From assembly GCA_964639765.1 (NCBI GenBank), contig CAZXEN010000016.1, positions 1 to 51,765 on the forward strand: a DNA stretch of 51,765 nt. The letters run 5' to 3'. The DNA is from Scybalousia_A sp964639765 (lineage in GTDB: Bacteria > Bacteroidota > Bacteroidia > Bacteroidales > P3). The position numbers were made by a program, and so were the translations under genes. A model generated the notes under the pieces. It saw only the letters and a program-made list of their open reading frames with translations, made no database searches and was not told the origin of the DNA. Positions 8,127 through 16,037 of the stretch are shown one piece after another (the first letter of the stretch is position 1; the number at the start of each line of letters is the position of its first letter).

Positions 8127-8152
8127 GCGGGAAGTTTCAAACAATCTCCCGC
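8127..8152 (-). terminator. Terminator of the dapB-ROK-GH2-DUF5106 operon
   Basis: On the minus strand GCGGGA pairs with TCCCGC around a 14-base loop, followed by eight T. It lies 19 bases from the ppdK terminator, so the two convergent units each have their own. Confidence 0.85.
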
Positions 8153-8172
8153 CTTTATATTGATACATTATC

Positions 8173-9597
8173 TTAGAGATTAAGCAATCCTTTTTCTATC
8201 ATATCAAGTATTTGTGGCAAACCTTCCACAGAGAGATTCTTAGCAAGTATTTTATTTTTGTTGTCCAAAAGATATATCACCGGAGTCTTTTCTATATCAA
8301 AATATTCTCTCCAATCATAGTTGGCATAAAGACCGTTTGTAGTAATCCAGTTGATATTATATTTCTGACAGAACTCTCTCATCTGCTTTAAATCGCCTTC
8401 TGTATGCACTCCAAAGATTTCTAAATCGTATTTTTCTTTGTTTGCGTTGTAAAACTCTGCAAGCTTAGGCATTTCCTTTGTACAATGACCGCATTCTATT
8501 GACCAAAAAACCAAAAGTCTGTATCTATTGTTCATGTCGTCCAAAGAATGCCACTCAGATTTATCATCTTCCATAGGACAAGCAAGATTTGGCACTGTTT
8601 CTCCTATCAGAAGATTTTTCCACTTCTCTGCTCTGTTTATATTCATTTCAACATCTGACGGACTCATCCAAGTAACTTTCCCTGACTTGAAATATTTCAT
8701 TATCATATGGACATAAACCTTATCATGTCCCATGATATTATCTGTCAAATAACGTCTTGAAACATCTTTTATGAAGTATTTATACATTTCCCCTCCCTCT
8801 TTAGTCTCTGCTATCAGACTGTCAGCATAAGATATCAGACTGTCAGCAATGTCATACTTCATCATATTTTCCCAAAAATTGGAATAGGCCTGAGAAAAGA
8901 TTTCTTTGGGAGTCCTGACCAAAGCATCGCAAGTAAGATCTATGTTATCAAACCAATGACGTTTGTAATAATTAAACGATTGCAGTCTCATTGCAAGAGA
9001 ATCTATGGTTCCGTCTTCCTTATATATATTATCTATTGCAGGAGGATTGACAGGTTTTGAACAAAGAAGAATTTTTGAGAACAGGTGTTCAGGATATTGT
9101 ATAAGAAAGTTTTCTTTCAGTGAATCGTTCTGAAATCTAAGGGCGGCAAGCCGTTTATTGTATTCTTCTTTGTTATCGGTTTGGGTAGAAAGGCTTTTAA
9201 ATTCCTTTCCAAGTTCATTGGATTTTTTCAGATAATCAAAGTAGATACTCTCTTTCTTTGAACCTTTCACTGTCATGTTTGCAGTCAGGTCTTCATTGCT
9301 TGTTGAAAAACTCATCTTCGTTTCCTTATCCACAATAAATTCAACATATCTCCCTTTGGTATCAGCAAAGAAATACACACCATCTGGCATGGGTTTCTCC
9401 TTGCTTTTAAATCTGAACTTACCTTTTTGATTTATGCATGTATCAAAAGAATATGTGCCTCCCATATAAAAGTAACCAATAAACATGGTATCACTTTCAA
9501 AATTTTTAATTTCCAGACTAATATCGTATTGAGCCTTTAGTGTAAAGCTAAAAAACAGAACCGATACCAGAAATAATATTTTCTTTTTATCTCTCAT
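8173..9597 (-). CDS. Secreted thioredoxin-fold protein (DUF4369/DUF5106 type)
   Basis: 474 residues. A signal peptide (residues 1-22, ending KAQ) directs it to the periplasm. Next comes a beta-rich N-terminal region (about 23-115) resembling the DUF4369 domain of Bacteroidota thiol-disulfide proteins, then a helical middle (about 115-330) of the DUF5106 type, then a TlpA/AhpC-like thioredoxin domain (about 332-474) with the redox motif C369-G-H-C372 in FWSIECGHCTKEM and a cis-proline block EKTPVIYLLD. It is probably a disulfide reductase or isomerase in the envelope; the substrate is unknown. It is the last gene of the operon, 18 bases behind the beta-mannosidase; nothing in the sequence explains that link. 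Confidence 0.85.
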   Translation of the reverse strand: MRDKKKILFLVSVLFFSFTLKAQYDISLEIKNFESDTMFIGYFYMGGTYSFDTCINQKGKFRFKSKEKPMPDGVYFFADTKGRYVEFIVDKETKMSFSTSNEDLTANMTVKGSKKESIYFDYLKKSNELGKEFKSLSTQTDNKEEYNKRLAALRFQNDSLKENFLIQYPEHLFSKILLCSKPVNPPAIDNIYKEDGTIDSLAMRLQSFNYYKRHWFDNIDLTCDALVRTPKEIFSQAYSNFWENMMKYDIADSLISYADSLIAETKEGGEMYKYFIKDVSRRYLTDNIMGHDKVYVHMIMKYFKSGKVTWMSPSDVEMNINRAEKWKNLLIGETVPNLACPMEDDKSEWHSLDDMNNRYRLLVFWSIECGHCTKEMPKLAEFYNANKEKYDLEIFGVHTEGDLKQMREFCQKYNINWITTNGLYANYDWREYFDIEKTPVIYLLDNKNKILAKNLSVEGLPQILDMIEKGLLNL

Positions 9598-9615
9598 CTT
9601 ATCTACTCTATTTGT

Positions 9616-11952
9616 TTACCTGTCTTCGTCTCCAAAATAATAGAAATATACAACATCCATGTATTTTTGCATTGATATGTAATCTTTTGGATACACAAAG
9701 AACAGATAATTGTTTATATAAGCGTCTTCATAAATTCCTTCTGCCAAAAGATAGCAGGTATTAGGGTTAAAATCCTTTATGTCTTTATAAGCTATTGAGG
9801 CTATCTTCACAGTCTCGTTTGCATTCAATTTTGTTTTATTTTCTATAAACTTGTAATGCAAGGAATCTTCTTGGTCAAGTATCTTTATAGAATAATCCAA
9901 ACTGACTTCCCTGTCAATATCAGAACAAGCATAGACAAAAACACTATCTGTATTGGAATATTTGTCTATAGAGAATATTATAGGCTGAAAAGACAAGGCT
10001 GCTGTATAATATATGGGCTTTACATCTCCGGAATAATCTATACAACCCCAACCTATGCAAGGATACAATTCGTTATACTGCCAGAACAATGTTCCCATAC
10101 AATATGGTTTTGCCCTACGATGCGCTTCTATTGCAAGTTTCAATCCTTCTGCGGCAGTAAGACTTGTATATGTAACATAGTCTTCATCTGTTTCCACAAT
10201 ATCTCCAAACCATTCTTTTAGACGGCTGTCTATTAGTTCAAAACCTCTGTCATGTTTTTGATGAACAGCAAAAGCCTTGTTGTCTTTTTTATAAGGAGAA
10301 GAACAATATGTTTCTGCTGTTGAAAGGTTCATTGCACTTTGAAAACCAAATTCAGACATAAATCTTGGAACTTTTCTTGTGTATGTCTCAAAAGTTGAGT
10401 CTCCCCACCAGACACCCCAATAATGACAATCGCCTATCTGTCTGCTTTCTTCGTGTCCCCAACCATATTCCATAGGAGAAGAATGTATATAATCTATTGT
10501 TGGAGCATATTTGGAAACAAGACTTGGCAACAAATCCTTAAAAAGCCTGTCATAATCTTCCACTGCTTTGTTTGTGTCTTTTACAACTTGCTTCCATCCC
10601 CAATTATTCCAACCTTCCCATATTTCATTGTTTCCACAGAACAAAGCCAAAGAAGGATGAGTGCTGATTCTCTGAATATTTTGTATTGCTTCTTCTTTTA
10701 CACTCGCAAGAAAGGCACTGTCGGCAGGATATAATTCACAGGCAAAAGGAAAGTCCTGCCAAACCATTATACCATATTCATCGCAAAGATTATAAAACTC
10801 TTCATCACCATAATTAGCTCCTCCCCATACTCTAAGCATATTCATATTTGCCTGTTGGGCAAGAATAATATCGGAAACCTTTGTAGTCGGTCCGGCAATA
10901 AAGTTTGCTCCTTTACAAAATACAGGCTTACCATTCACTTTAAAATAAAAACTTTCTCCAACATTGCCTTTGTGTTTTGGGTTAGGAGGACTGACAAGAG
11001 TATCTTTTTCTCTTACCAATTCAATAGTTCTTATTCCATACTTTACATCACAACTGAACTCATTGTCTATTAATATTCTGCTTTTATAAACATATCGTTC
11101 TCCGCTACCATTTGGCCACCAGAGTTTAGGATTTGCTATTGGGAAACCAAAACTATATTCTCCATTTTCGTTTGGCTTCAAAGGAAAGTCTATATTATAT
11201 TCTTCCAATTCCAAGGTTAATCTATGCTCTTCCTTAAGCGGATTTCTAAACTTCAGGTTAAGCATCATGTTGGCATTGTCTCCATTGATGCTCTTTGTCT
11301 GTATATTTTTATAATCCAACAAAGGCTTGTCTTCTTCAAAACTCAAATATATCGCACCAATACTTGGAGCAAGAGTCTGAGGATACCAGTCCCAACCATA
11401 TAAATACTGAGGAGAACGCTGATTCATTCTTATGCTGTCTTTAGGAGTGAATACCATTCTAAGTTTATTCTTACCTCTTTTCAGAAAAGCACTGATATCA
11501 TCTCTATAGGTCATAAAAGAATTATGATATTCTCTTACTTTTTTATCATTTATATATAATGTACAGTTCCCATTAATATTTTCCACATTCAAATATGCAA
11601 AGTTTTTTTTCATTTGTTTTCGGCTCACACTAAAATTACAGGAATATATCCACGTCATAGTGTCTATTGCATGCATCTGTTTTTCGTTTTCTCTCACAAA
11701 TATTGAATCCAAATAACCATTGGCAAGAAGTATTTCGTATGTATCTGTCTGAAAACTTAAATCAAAACCATCTGCAACGATACCTTTCCCATTTGTAAGC
11801 GTTACATCATAGAAAAAAAGAATATGAGGATTAATTTCCATTACCTCTTTCTTTGAAAAAGGGATACGAAGATCAGTGAATATCCCCTCTTGTGCTATGG
11901 ATAATATTGAAACCAAACATAAGCATAAAAGCAAACAAAGATTTCTTTTCAT
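9616..11952 (-). CDS. Glycoside hydrolase family 2 beta-mannosidase, secreted
   Basis: Removes terminal beta-linked mannose from oligosaccharides such as N-glycan cores or mannan fragments. 778 residues, with a signal peptide cut after about residue 20 (ILSIA), so it acts in the periplasm or outside. Domain order follows GH2: N-terminal sugar-binding jelly roll (about 25-205, WDWYPQTLAPSIG), Ig-like domain (210-315), and TIM barrel (about 330-660). The catalytic acid/base is E443 in CGNNEIWEGW and the nucleophile E534 in FMSEFGFQS. LRVWGGANYGDEEFY (373-387) and VWQDFPFACELYP (397-409) are typical of the beta-mannosidase branch rather than beta-galactosidase. It lies 15 bases behind the ROK sugar kinase, which could phosphorylate the released hexose. 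No susC/susD pair is nearby, so this is not a classical polysaccharide utilisation locus. Confidence 0.92.
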   Translation of the reverse strand: MKRNLCLLLCLCLVSILSIAQEGIFTDLRIPFSKKEVMEINPHILFFYDVTLTNGKGIVADGFDLSFQTDTYEILLANGYLDSIFVRENEKQMHAIDTMTWIYSCNFSVSRKQMKKNFAYLNVENINGNCTLYINDKKVREYHNSFMTYRDDISAFLKRGKNKLRMVFTPKDSIRMNQRSPQYLYGWDWYPQTLAPSIGAIYLSFEEDKPLLDYKNIQTKSINGDNANMMLNLKFRNPLKEEHRLTLELEEYNIDFPLKPNENGEYSFGFPIANPKLWWPNGSGERYVYKSRILIDNEFSCDVKYGIRTIELVREKDTLVSPPNPKHKGNVGESFYFKVNGKPVFCKGANFIAGPTTKVSDIILAQQANMNMLRVWGGANYGDEEFYNLCDEYGIMVWQDFPFACELYPADSAFLASVKEEAIQNIQRISTHPSLALFCGNNEIWEGWNNWGWKQVVKDTNKAVEDYDRLFKDLLPSLVSKYAPTIDYIHSSPMEYGWGHEESRQIGDCHYWGVWWGDSTFETYTRKVPRFMSEFGFQSAMNLSTAETYCSSPYKKDNKAFAVHQKHDRGFELIDSRLKEWFGDIVETDEDYVTYTSLTAAEGLKLAIEAHRRAKPYCMGTLFWQYNELYPCIGWGCIDYSGDVKPIYYTAALSFQPIIFSIDKYSNTDSVFVYACSDIDREVSLDYSIKILDQEDSLHYKFIENKTKLNANETVKIASIAYKDIKDFNPNTCYLLAEGIYEDAYINNYLFFVYPKDYISMQKYMDVVYFYYFGDEDR

Positions 11953-11967
11953 ATTTCTTTCTATTTA

Positions 11968-12927
11968 TTATAAACACAAAGCCGCAGCACCTAATATTGC
12001 AGCATCGCTTTCTTTTAAGCCTGACAGTTCTATAGAAACACTTCCTTTGAAAACATCAAAAACATATTCTTCAAAATACTTCTTCAACGGTTTTAGCAAC
12101 AAATCTCCGCTCTGAGACAAACCCCCAAACAAAAATATCTTCTCAGGTGAAGTAACAGCCGTAGCATTTGCCAATCCAATAGCAAGCATTTTGGCAGTAT
12201 AGTCATAAACTTCCAAACACAGTTTATCGTCTTTTAAGGCACATTGGTAAATCAAAGCTCCGTTTATTTCTTCTTTGGAATATTCTCTCAAAAGAGACGG
12301 TTCAGAGGATTGAGAAAGTTTTTCCAAAGCTGTAAGAACAAAACCCGTTGCAGAACAATACCTCTCTACACAGCCTTTTCTTCCACAATTACATTGTCTT
12401 CCGCCTTCTTCTATTATTGTATGTCCTACTTCGCCTGCAAATCCCGTACTTCCATAAACCAATTTACCATTTATTACTATTCCGCTTCCGACTCCTGTTC
12501 CCAAAGTTATCATTATAAAATCCCTTACCTTCCTTGCATTGCCGTAAATCATTTCTCCCATAGCAGCAGCATTGGCATCGTTTGTAAGAACCACATTGAA
12601 ATTATATCCTTTTTGAAGTAATTTCTGTTCCAACAGCTGTTTTATTTCCAACACTCCCTTGAATTCCAGATTGGGTGCATTGTCGATTACGCCTTTGTAA
12701 TAGTTCCCATTGGGAGCGCCTATTCCTATTCCTTGTATTTCTGCATCTGTGTTGGAAACTTCCCTGCAAAAATCAGCAATATTCTTTACTATTGCATCAA
12801 GATAGGCTTCAAAATTCTTGTGTCCTCTTGTACTTATCTTGTTTGTCAATACTATCTTTCCTTCTTGAGAAACCAATCCAAAAACTGTATTTGTTCCACC
12901 TATATCTATACCTATGGAATATTTCAT
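11968..12927 (-). CDS. ROK-family sugar kinase (glucokinase-like)
   Basis: Cytoplasmic kinase that phosphorylates a hexose such as glucose, mannose or an amino sugar using ATP. 319 residues, the usual length. The N-terminal phosphate-binding motif is DIGGTN (8-13), the catalytic base is D117 in TNDANAA, and the ROK zinc site is complete: His169 in GEVGHT plus the cysteines of CNCGRKGCVE (C179, C181, C186). There is no N-terminal DNA-binding domain, so it is an enzyme, not a repressor. It sits between dapB (22 bases upstream) and the beta-mannosidase (15 bases downstream) in one operon, which suggests, without proving it, that mannose or glucose from the hydrolase is its substrate. Confidence 0.93.
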   Translation of the reverse strand: MKYSIGIDIGGTNTVFGLVSQEGKIVLTNKISTRGHKNFEAYLDAIVKNIADFCREVSNTDAEIQGIGIGAPNGNYYKGVIDNAPNLEFKGVLEIKQLLEQKLLQKGYNFNVVLTNDANAAAMGEMIYGNARKVRDFIMITLGTGVGSGIVINGKLVYGSTGFAGEVGHTIIEEGGRQCNCGRKGCVERYCSATGFVLTALEKLSQSSEPSLLREYSKEEINGALIYQCALKDDKLCLEVYDYTAKMLAIGLANATAVTSPEKIFLFGGLSQSGDLLLKPLKKYFEEYVFDVFKGSVSIELSGLKESDAAILGAAALCL

Positions 12928-12949
12928 AACCTTTCTCCTTTTAACAAAA

Positions 12950-13657
12950 TCAGTTCAACATATCATTCATTGTGAATACACCCTTTCTATCTTTCAGAAA
13001 TTCTGCTCCCAACAAAGCACCCAAAGCCAAACCTTTTCTGGATAAGGCTTTATGTTTTATCTCTATTGTATCTTCATTGGAATTGTAGTCAATAACATGT
13101 GTTCCAAACTCTTCTCCCTCTCTAATGGAAGTTATCTTCAATTCTTTTTCATCTGTTGTCTCTCCAAGTTTCCATGAAGTCTTGTGGGGATATTCATCCA
13201 TAAGCTCATTGGCAAGAGTTATTGCTGTACCGGAAGGAGCATCTAATTTATGTATATGGTGTATCTCTGTTATGGAAGGAGAATAACTGGAAAAGTTTTT
13301 CATAAGTTTTGCCAGATATACATTCAGTTTTCTAAACAGATACACTCCTATTGCAAAATTAGAAGAATACATCAAAGCTCCATTATATTCTTTTACCATG
13401 TATTCCACTTCTTTGAGAGAATCATACCAACCTGTAGTTCCCACAACAACAGGAATACCTCTCTTTAAACATTCCTTTATATTGTTCACTGCACTCTTAG
13501 GAGTGGAAAACTCTATTGCAACGTCAATGTCTTCCCTCTTTATACTATCCCAAGAATCATTTATATCAACAACCCCAATTATATTATGATTTCTTTCCTT
13601 AGCGATGAGTTCTATCATTTTACCCATCTTTCCATAACCTATGATAAGTATATTCAT
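12950..13657 (-). CDS. dapB: 4-hydroxy-tetrahydrodipicolinate reductase
   Basis: NAD(P)H-dependent reductase of the diaminopimelate/lysine pathway, needed for peptidoglycan cross-bridges and lysine. 235 residues, short but typical of Bacteroidota (Proteobacterial enzymes are about 270). The Rossmann nucleotide-binding motif is GYGKMGKM (7-14); the dipicolinate-binding and catalytic block is EIHHIHKLDAPSGTA (131-145), with H133/H134 and K137; VVGTTGW (71-77) is also conserved. It is the first gene of a four-gene operon with its promoter at 13674. In many Bacteroidales dapB precedes lepB; here a kinase and a glycosidase follow instead. Confidence 0.96.
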   Translation of the reverse strand: MNILIIGYGKMGKMIELIAKERNHNIIGVVDINDSWDSIKREDIDVAIEFSTPKSAVNNIKECLKRGIPVVVGTTGWYDSLKEVEYMVKEYNGALMYSSNFAIGVYLFRKLNVYLAKLMKNFSSYSPSITEIHHIHKLDAPSGTAITLANELMDEYPHKTSWKLGETTDEKELKITSIREGEEFGTHVIDYNSNEDTIEIKHKALSRKGLALGALLGAEFLKDRKGVFTMNDMLN

Positions 13658-13673
13658 TTGAGTTTATTTTTTG

Positions 13674-13681
13674 CAAATATA
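13674..13681 (-). promoter_or_regulatory. -7 element (TATATTTG) for the dapB operon
   Basis: TATATTTG followed by C on the minus strand, 16 bases before the dapB ATG, so the leader would be only several bases long. No -33 TTTG seen. Confidence 0.5.
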
Positions 13682-13711
13682 CAAATTCTTTCAAGTATTT
13701 AAAAATATATT

Positions 13712-14812
13712 CTATTTTGGAGCTTTTTTTATCAGGAACACAGCAATGAATGAGAATATTATTAAAGGTATGGTTACTCCAAGAATAGGCAACAGATTAC
13801 CATTTGTAGCAGAAGCCACCATAACTTTCATTAATAGTATAAGAGTAAATGCAAGAGCTATACCCAAAGCAAGATTTGCCCCCATTCCTCCTCTTTTTTT
13901 CTTGCAGGACAGTGTAACTCCTATTATAGTAAGAATAATAAAGGCAAAAGGATTAAGCAAACGCTGGTATTTCTCTATCAAAAGTTCAGAAACAACATTG
14001 CTTCCTTTCATTGTTTCCCTGTCTATTGTTTTGTTTAGTTCATAGAAATCCAGCACATCAACCTTAAACAACTTGGCATTGAAATCCAAAGGCTTCAGTC
14101 CAGTATGAATCTTCATTACAGAACCTCTTTCCATATTCTCCTCTTTGCCGTTGATAGTGCGGACAGTGTAATTTGTCAAAACCCAGTTGTCGCTCAATGA
14201 ATCGTATTTTGCTTCCTCTGCTGTTATTTTCTTTACTATCGTCTTGTCCTTAAAAGTCTCCTCTGTAAAAAAGCGGCCTATATTGGTTTCGTTGTCATAA
14301 CTTTGAACATATACCTGTTTGTTCTTATCACTCTGGATATGGATATTGCTTTGAAAGTTTGTGTATTTGTTTCTATAATAGGTCTGTTCAAAGTCATATC
14401 GCTTTACATTCATTTGTGGGATAAGAAAATTGGAAAGATACAACATAACTATTCCTACAAAGACTGCACTGACAATATAAGGTCTCAACAGTCTTCTGAA
14501 AGATATTCCTGCAGCAAGAATTGATATAATTTCACTACGGGTTGTCAGACGTGAAGTAACAAATACAATGGAAATAAAGAAAAACAGATGTCCAAACTGA
14601 TTGGTATAGAAAGGTGCAAGATTAAGATAGTAGTCAAGTATTATGGCTCTTAAAGGTGCATTGTGGTCTATAAAGTCATCTATCTTGAAACTTAGGTCTA
14701 TTATGATTATAACCAAGTCTATCAAAAGTATGGAAACCAAGAAAGTAGAAAGAACTTTCTTTATTATATACCAATCTATCGTATTCAAAAAATAAGATCG
14801 CCCCTTTTTCAT
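13712..14812 (-). CDS. LptF/LptG-family permease
   Basis: Inner-membrane subunit of the lipopolysaccharide export ABC transporter (YjgP/YjgQ family), which with LptB pulls LPS out of the inner membrane. 366 residues from the chosen start. Two transmembrane segments flank residues about 20-45 and 60-80, another follows near 105, a large periplasmic beta-jellyroll domain spans about 130-260, and three more segments lie near 280-365. The ATG at 14812 overlaps the tgt stop codon as ATGA, the sign of translational coupling, and is preferred over a longer frame that would begin 39 bases inside tgt. LptF and LptG are homologous and Bacteroidota often have both; which one this is cannot be decided here. 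Confidence 0.9.
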   Translation of the reverse strand: MKKGRSYFLNTIDWYIIKKVLSTFLVSILLIDLVIIIIDLSFKIDDFIDHNAPLRAIILDYYLNLAPFYTNQFGHLFFFISIVFVTSRLTTRSEIISILAAGISFRRLLRPYIVSAVFVGIVMLYLSNFLIPQMNVKRYDFEQTYYRNKYTNFQSNIHIQSDKNKQVYVQSYDNETNIGRFFTEETFKDKTIVKKITAEEAKYDSLSDNWVLTNYTVRTINGKEENMERGSVMKIHTGLKPLDFNAKLFKVDVLDFYELNKTIDRETMKGSNVVSELLIEKYQRLLNPFAFIILTIIGVTLSCKKKRGGMGANLALGIALAFTLILLMKVMVASATNGNLLPILGVTIPLIIFSFIAVFLIKKAPK

Positions 14813-15939
14813 AGCCTTCTTGACAGTTTTTCTACCATAGTGTTTTTCCAAGACAAGAAATTTCCCTCCATGATATGTTCTCTTGCCATTCTCATCAGTT
14901 CCAGATAAAAAGCAAGATTGTGAATGGAAGCTATTTCCAAAGCAAGTATCTCCTGAGAAACAAACAAATGTCTAAGATATGCCTTAGTGTAGAGCCTGTC
15001 AAAAGAAGTTGTTCCGTTTTCATCTATAGGAGAGAAATCATCTGCCCATTTTTTGTTTCTCATATTTATTGTTCCCTCCATAGTAAACAACATTGCGTTT
15101 CTTCCATTGCGGGTAGGCATAACACAGTCAAACATATCTATTCCCAAGGCTATACTTTCCAAAAGATTTTGCGGAGTGCCTACTCCCATAAGGTATCTTG
15201 GCTTTTCTTTTGGAAGAATATCCGTGCAGATATCTGTAATCTCATACATTTTCTCTGTAGGTTCCCCCACTGAAAGTCCTCCTATTGCATATCCGTCCAT
15301 ATCATATTGAATAACATTCCTGCATGCCTGTTTTCTAAGGTCCTCATATACGCTACCTTGCACGATAGGGAAGAGACTCTGCTGATAATCATACACAGGA
15401 TTACTCTCATTAAACCTTTTTACACATCTTTGCAACCAATCGGAGGTGATTTTCAAGGATTTTCTTGCATAATTGTATTCGCAAGGATAAGGAGTACATT
15501 CATCAAAAGCCATCATTATGTCTGCTCCGATTGTTCTCTGTATGTCTATTACACTTTCCGGGGTGAATTTGTGCAAAGAACCGTCTATATGAGAGCGGAA
15601 AGTACAACCCTCTTCCGTTATTTTTCTAATCTTTCCCAAAGAATAGACCTGAAAACCTCCACTGTCTGTGAGCATTGGTTTGTTCCATGAGTTAAATTTC
15701 TGTATTCCGCCGGCTTTCTTTATTATTTCTGTTCCCGGACGAAGATACAGATGATATGTATTTCCAAGTATTATCTGAGCTTTTATTTCATTGTTGAGAT
15801 TGTCAATACCAACTCCTTTCACACTTCCTACAGTACCAACAGGCATAAAAACAGGTGTCAGAATATCTCCATGATCCGTACTTATTTTACCTGCTCTTGC
15901 CTTACAATCTTCTGCTATAGAATTGATTTCAAATTTCAT
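14809..15939 (-). CDS. tgt: tRNA-guanine (queuine) transglycosylase
   Basis: Exchanges guanine-34 of tRNAs with GUN anticodons for the queuosine precursor preQ1. 376 residues, the usual length. The substrate-binding acid D92 (TDSGGFQVYSLG), the QGSVYEDLR and GGLSVGEP loops, and the nucleophile D271 in MFDCVMPTRNGRN are all present. The zinc site of the E. coli and Zymomonas enzymes (CxCxxC then His) is not: the segment at about 306-314 reads DENGTTSFD with no cysteine, though His340 remains (ASIHNLAFY). From memory other Bacteroidota enzymes lack it too, so I regard the protein as functional. It is co-transcribed and overlaps with the LPS export permease. Confidence 0.95.
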   Translation of the reverse strand: MKFEINSIAEDCKARAGKISTDHGDILTPVFMPVGTVGSVKGVGIDNLNNEIKAQIILGNTYHLYLRPGTEIIKKAGGIQKFNSWNKPMLTDSGGFQVYSLGKIRKITEEGCTFRSHIDGSLHKFTPESVIDIQRTIGADIMMAFDECTPYPCEYNYARKSLKITSDWLQRCVKRFNESNPVYDYQQSLFPIVQGSVYEDLRKQACRNVIQYDMDGYAIGGLSVGEPTEKMYEITDICTDILPKEKPRYLMGVGTPQNLLESIALGIDMFDCVMPTRNGRNAMLFTMEGTINMRNKKWADDFSPIDENGTTSFDRLYTKAYLRHLFVSQEILALEIASIHNLAFYLELMRMAREHIMEGNFLSWKNTMVEKLSRRL

Positions 15940-15978
15940 AGTGAGTTTTCAACAATTTTTAGTAAAGAAAATTTTTTA

Positions 15979-15986
15979 CAAAAGTA
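15979..15986 (-). promoter_or_regulatory. -7 element (TACTTTTG) for tgt
   Basis: TACTTTTG on the minus strand, 39 bases before the tgt ATG. It lies only 22 bases from the divergent -7 element of the glycosyltransferase, so the two promoters overlap. Confidence 0.5.
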
Positions 15987-16008
15987 CTTATAAATAATGA
16001 ATAATGAA

Positions 16009-16016
16009 TAAATTTG
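16009..16016 (+). promoter_or_regulatory. -7 element (TAAATTTG) for the GT2 glycosyltransferase
   Basis: TAAATTTG followed by C. Transcription should start near 16020-16023, which places the in-frame TTG at 16014 upstream of the transcript and leaves ATG 16038 as the start. Confidence 0.5.
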
Positions 16017-16037
16017 CACAAAATATTTTTTCAAACT

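Noticed and set aside
14809..15939. tgt as a decaying pseudogene because the zinc cysteines are missing
   Set aside because: Catalytic residues, length and operon coupling are intact, and loss of the site seems common to the phylum.
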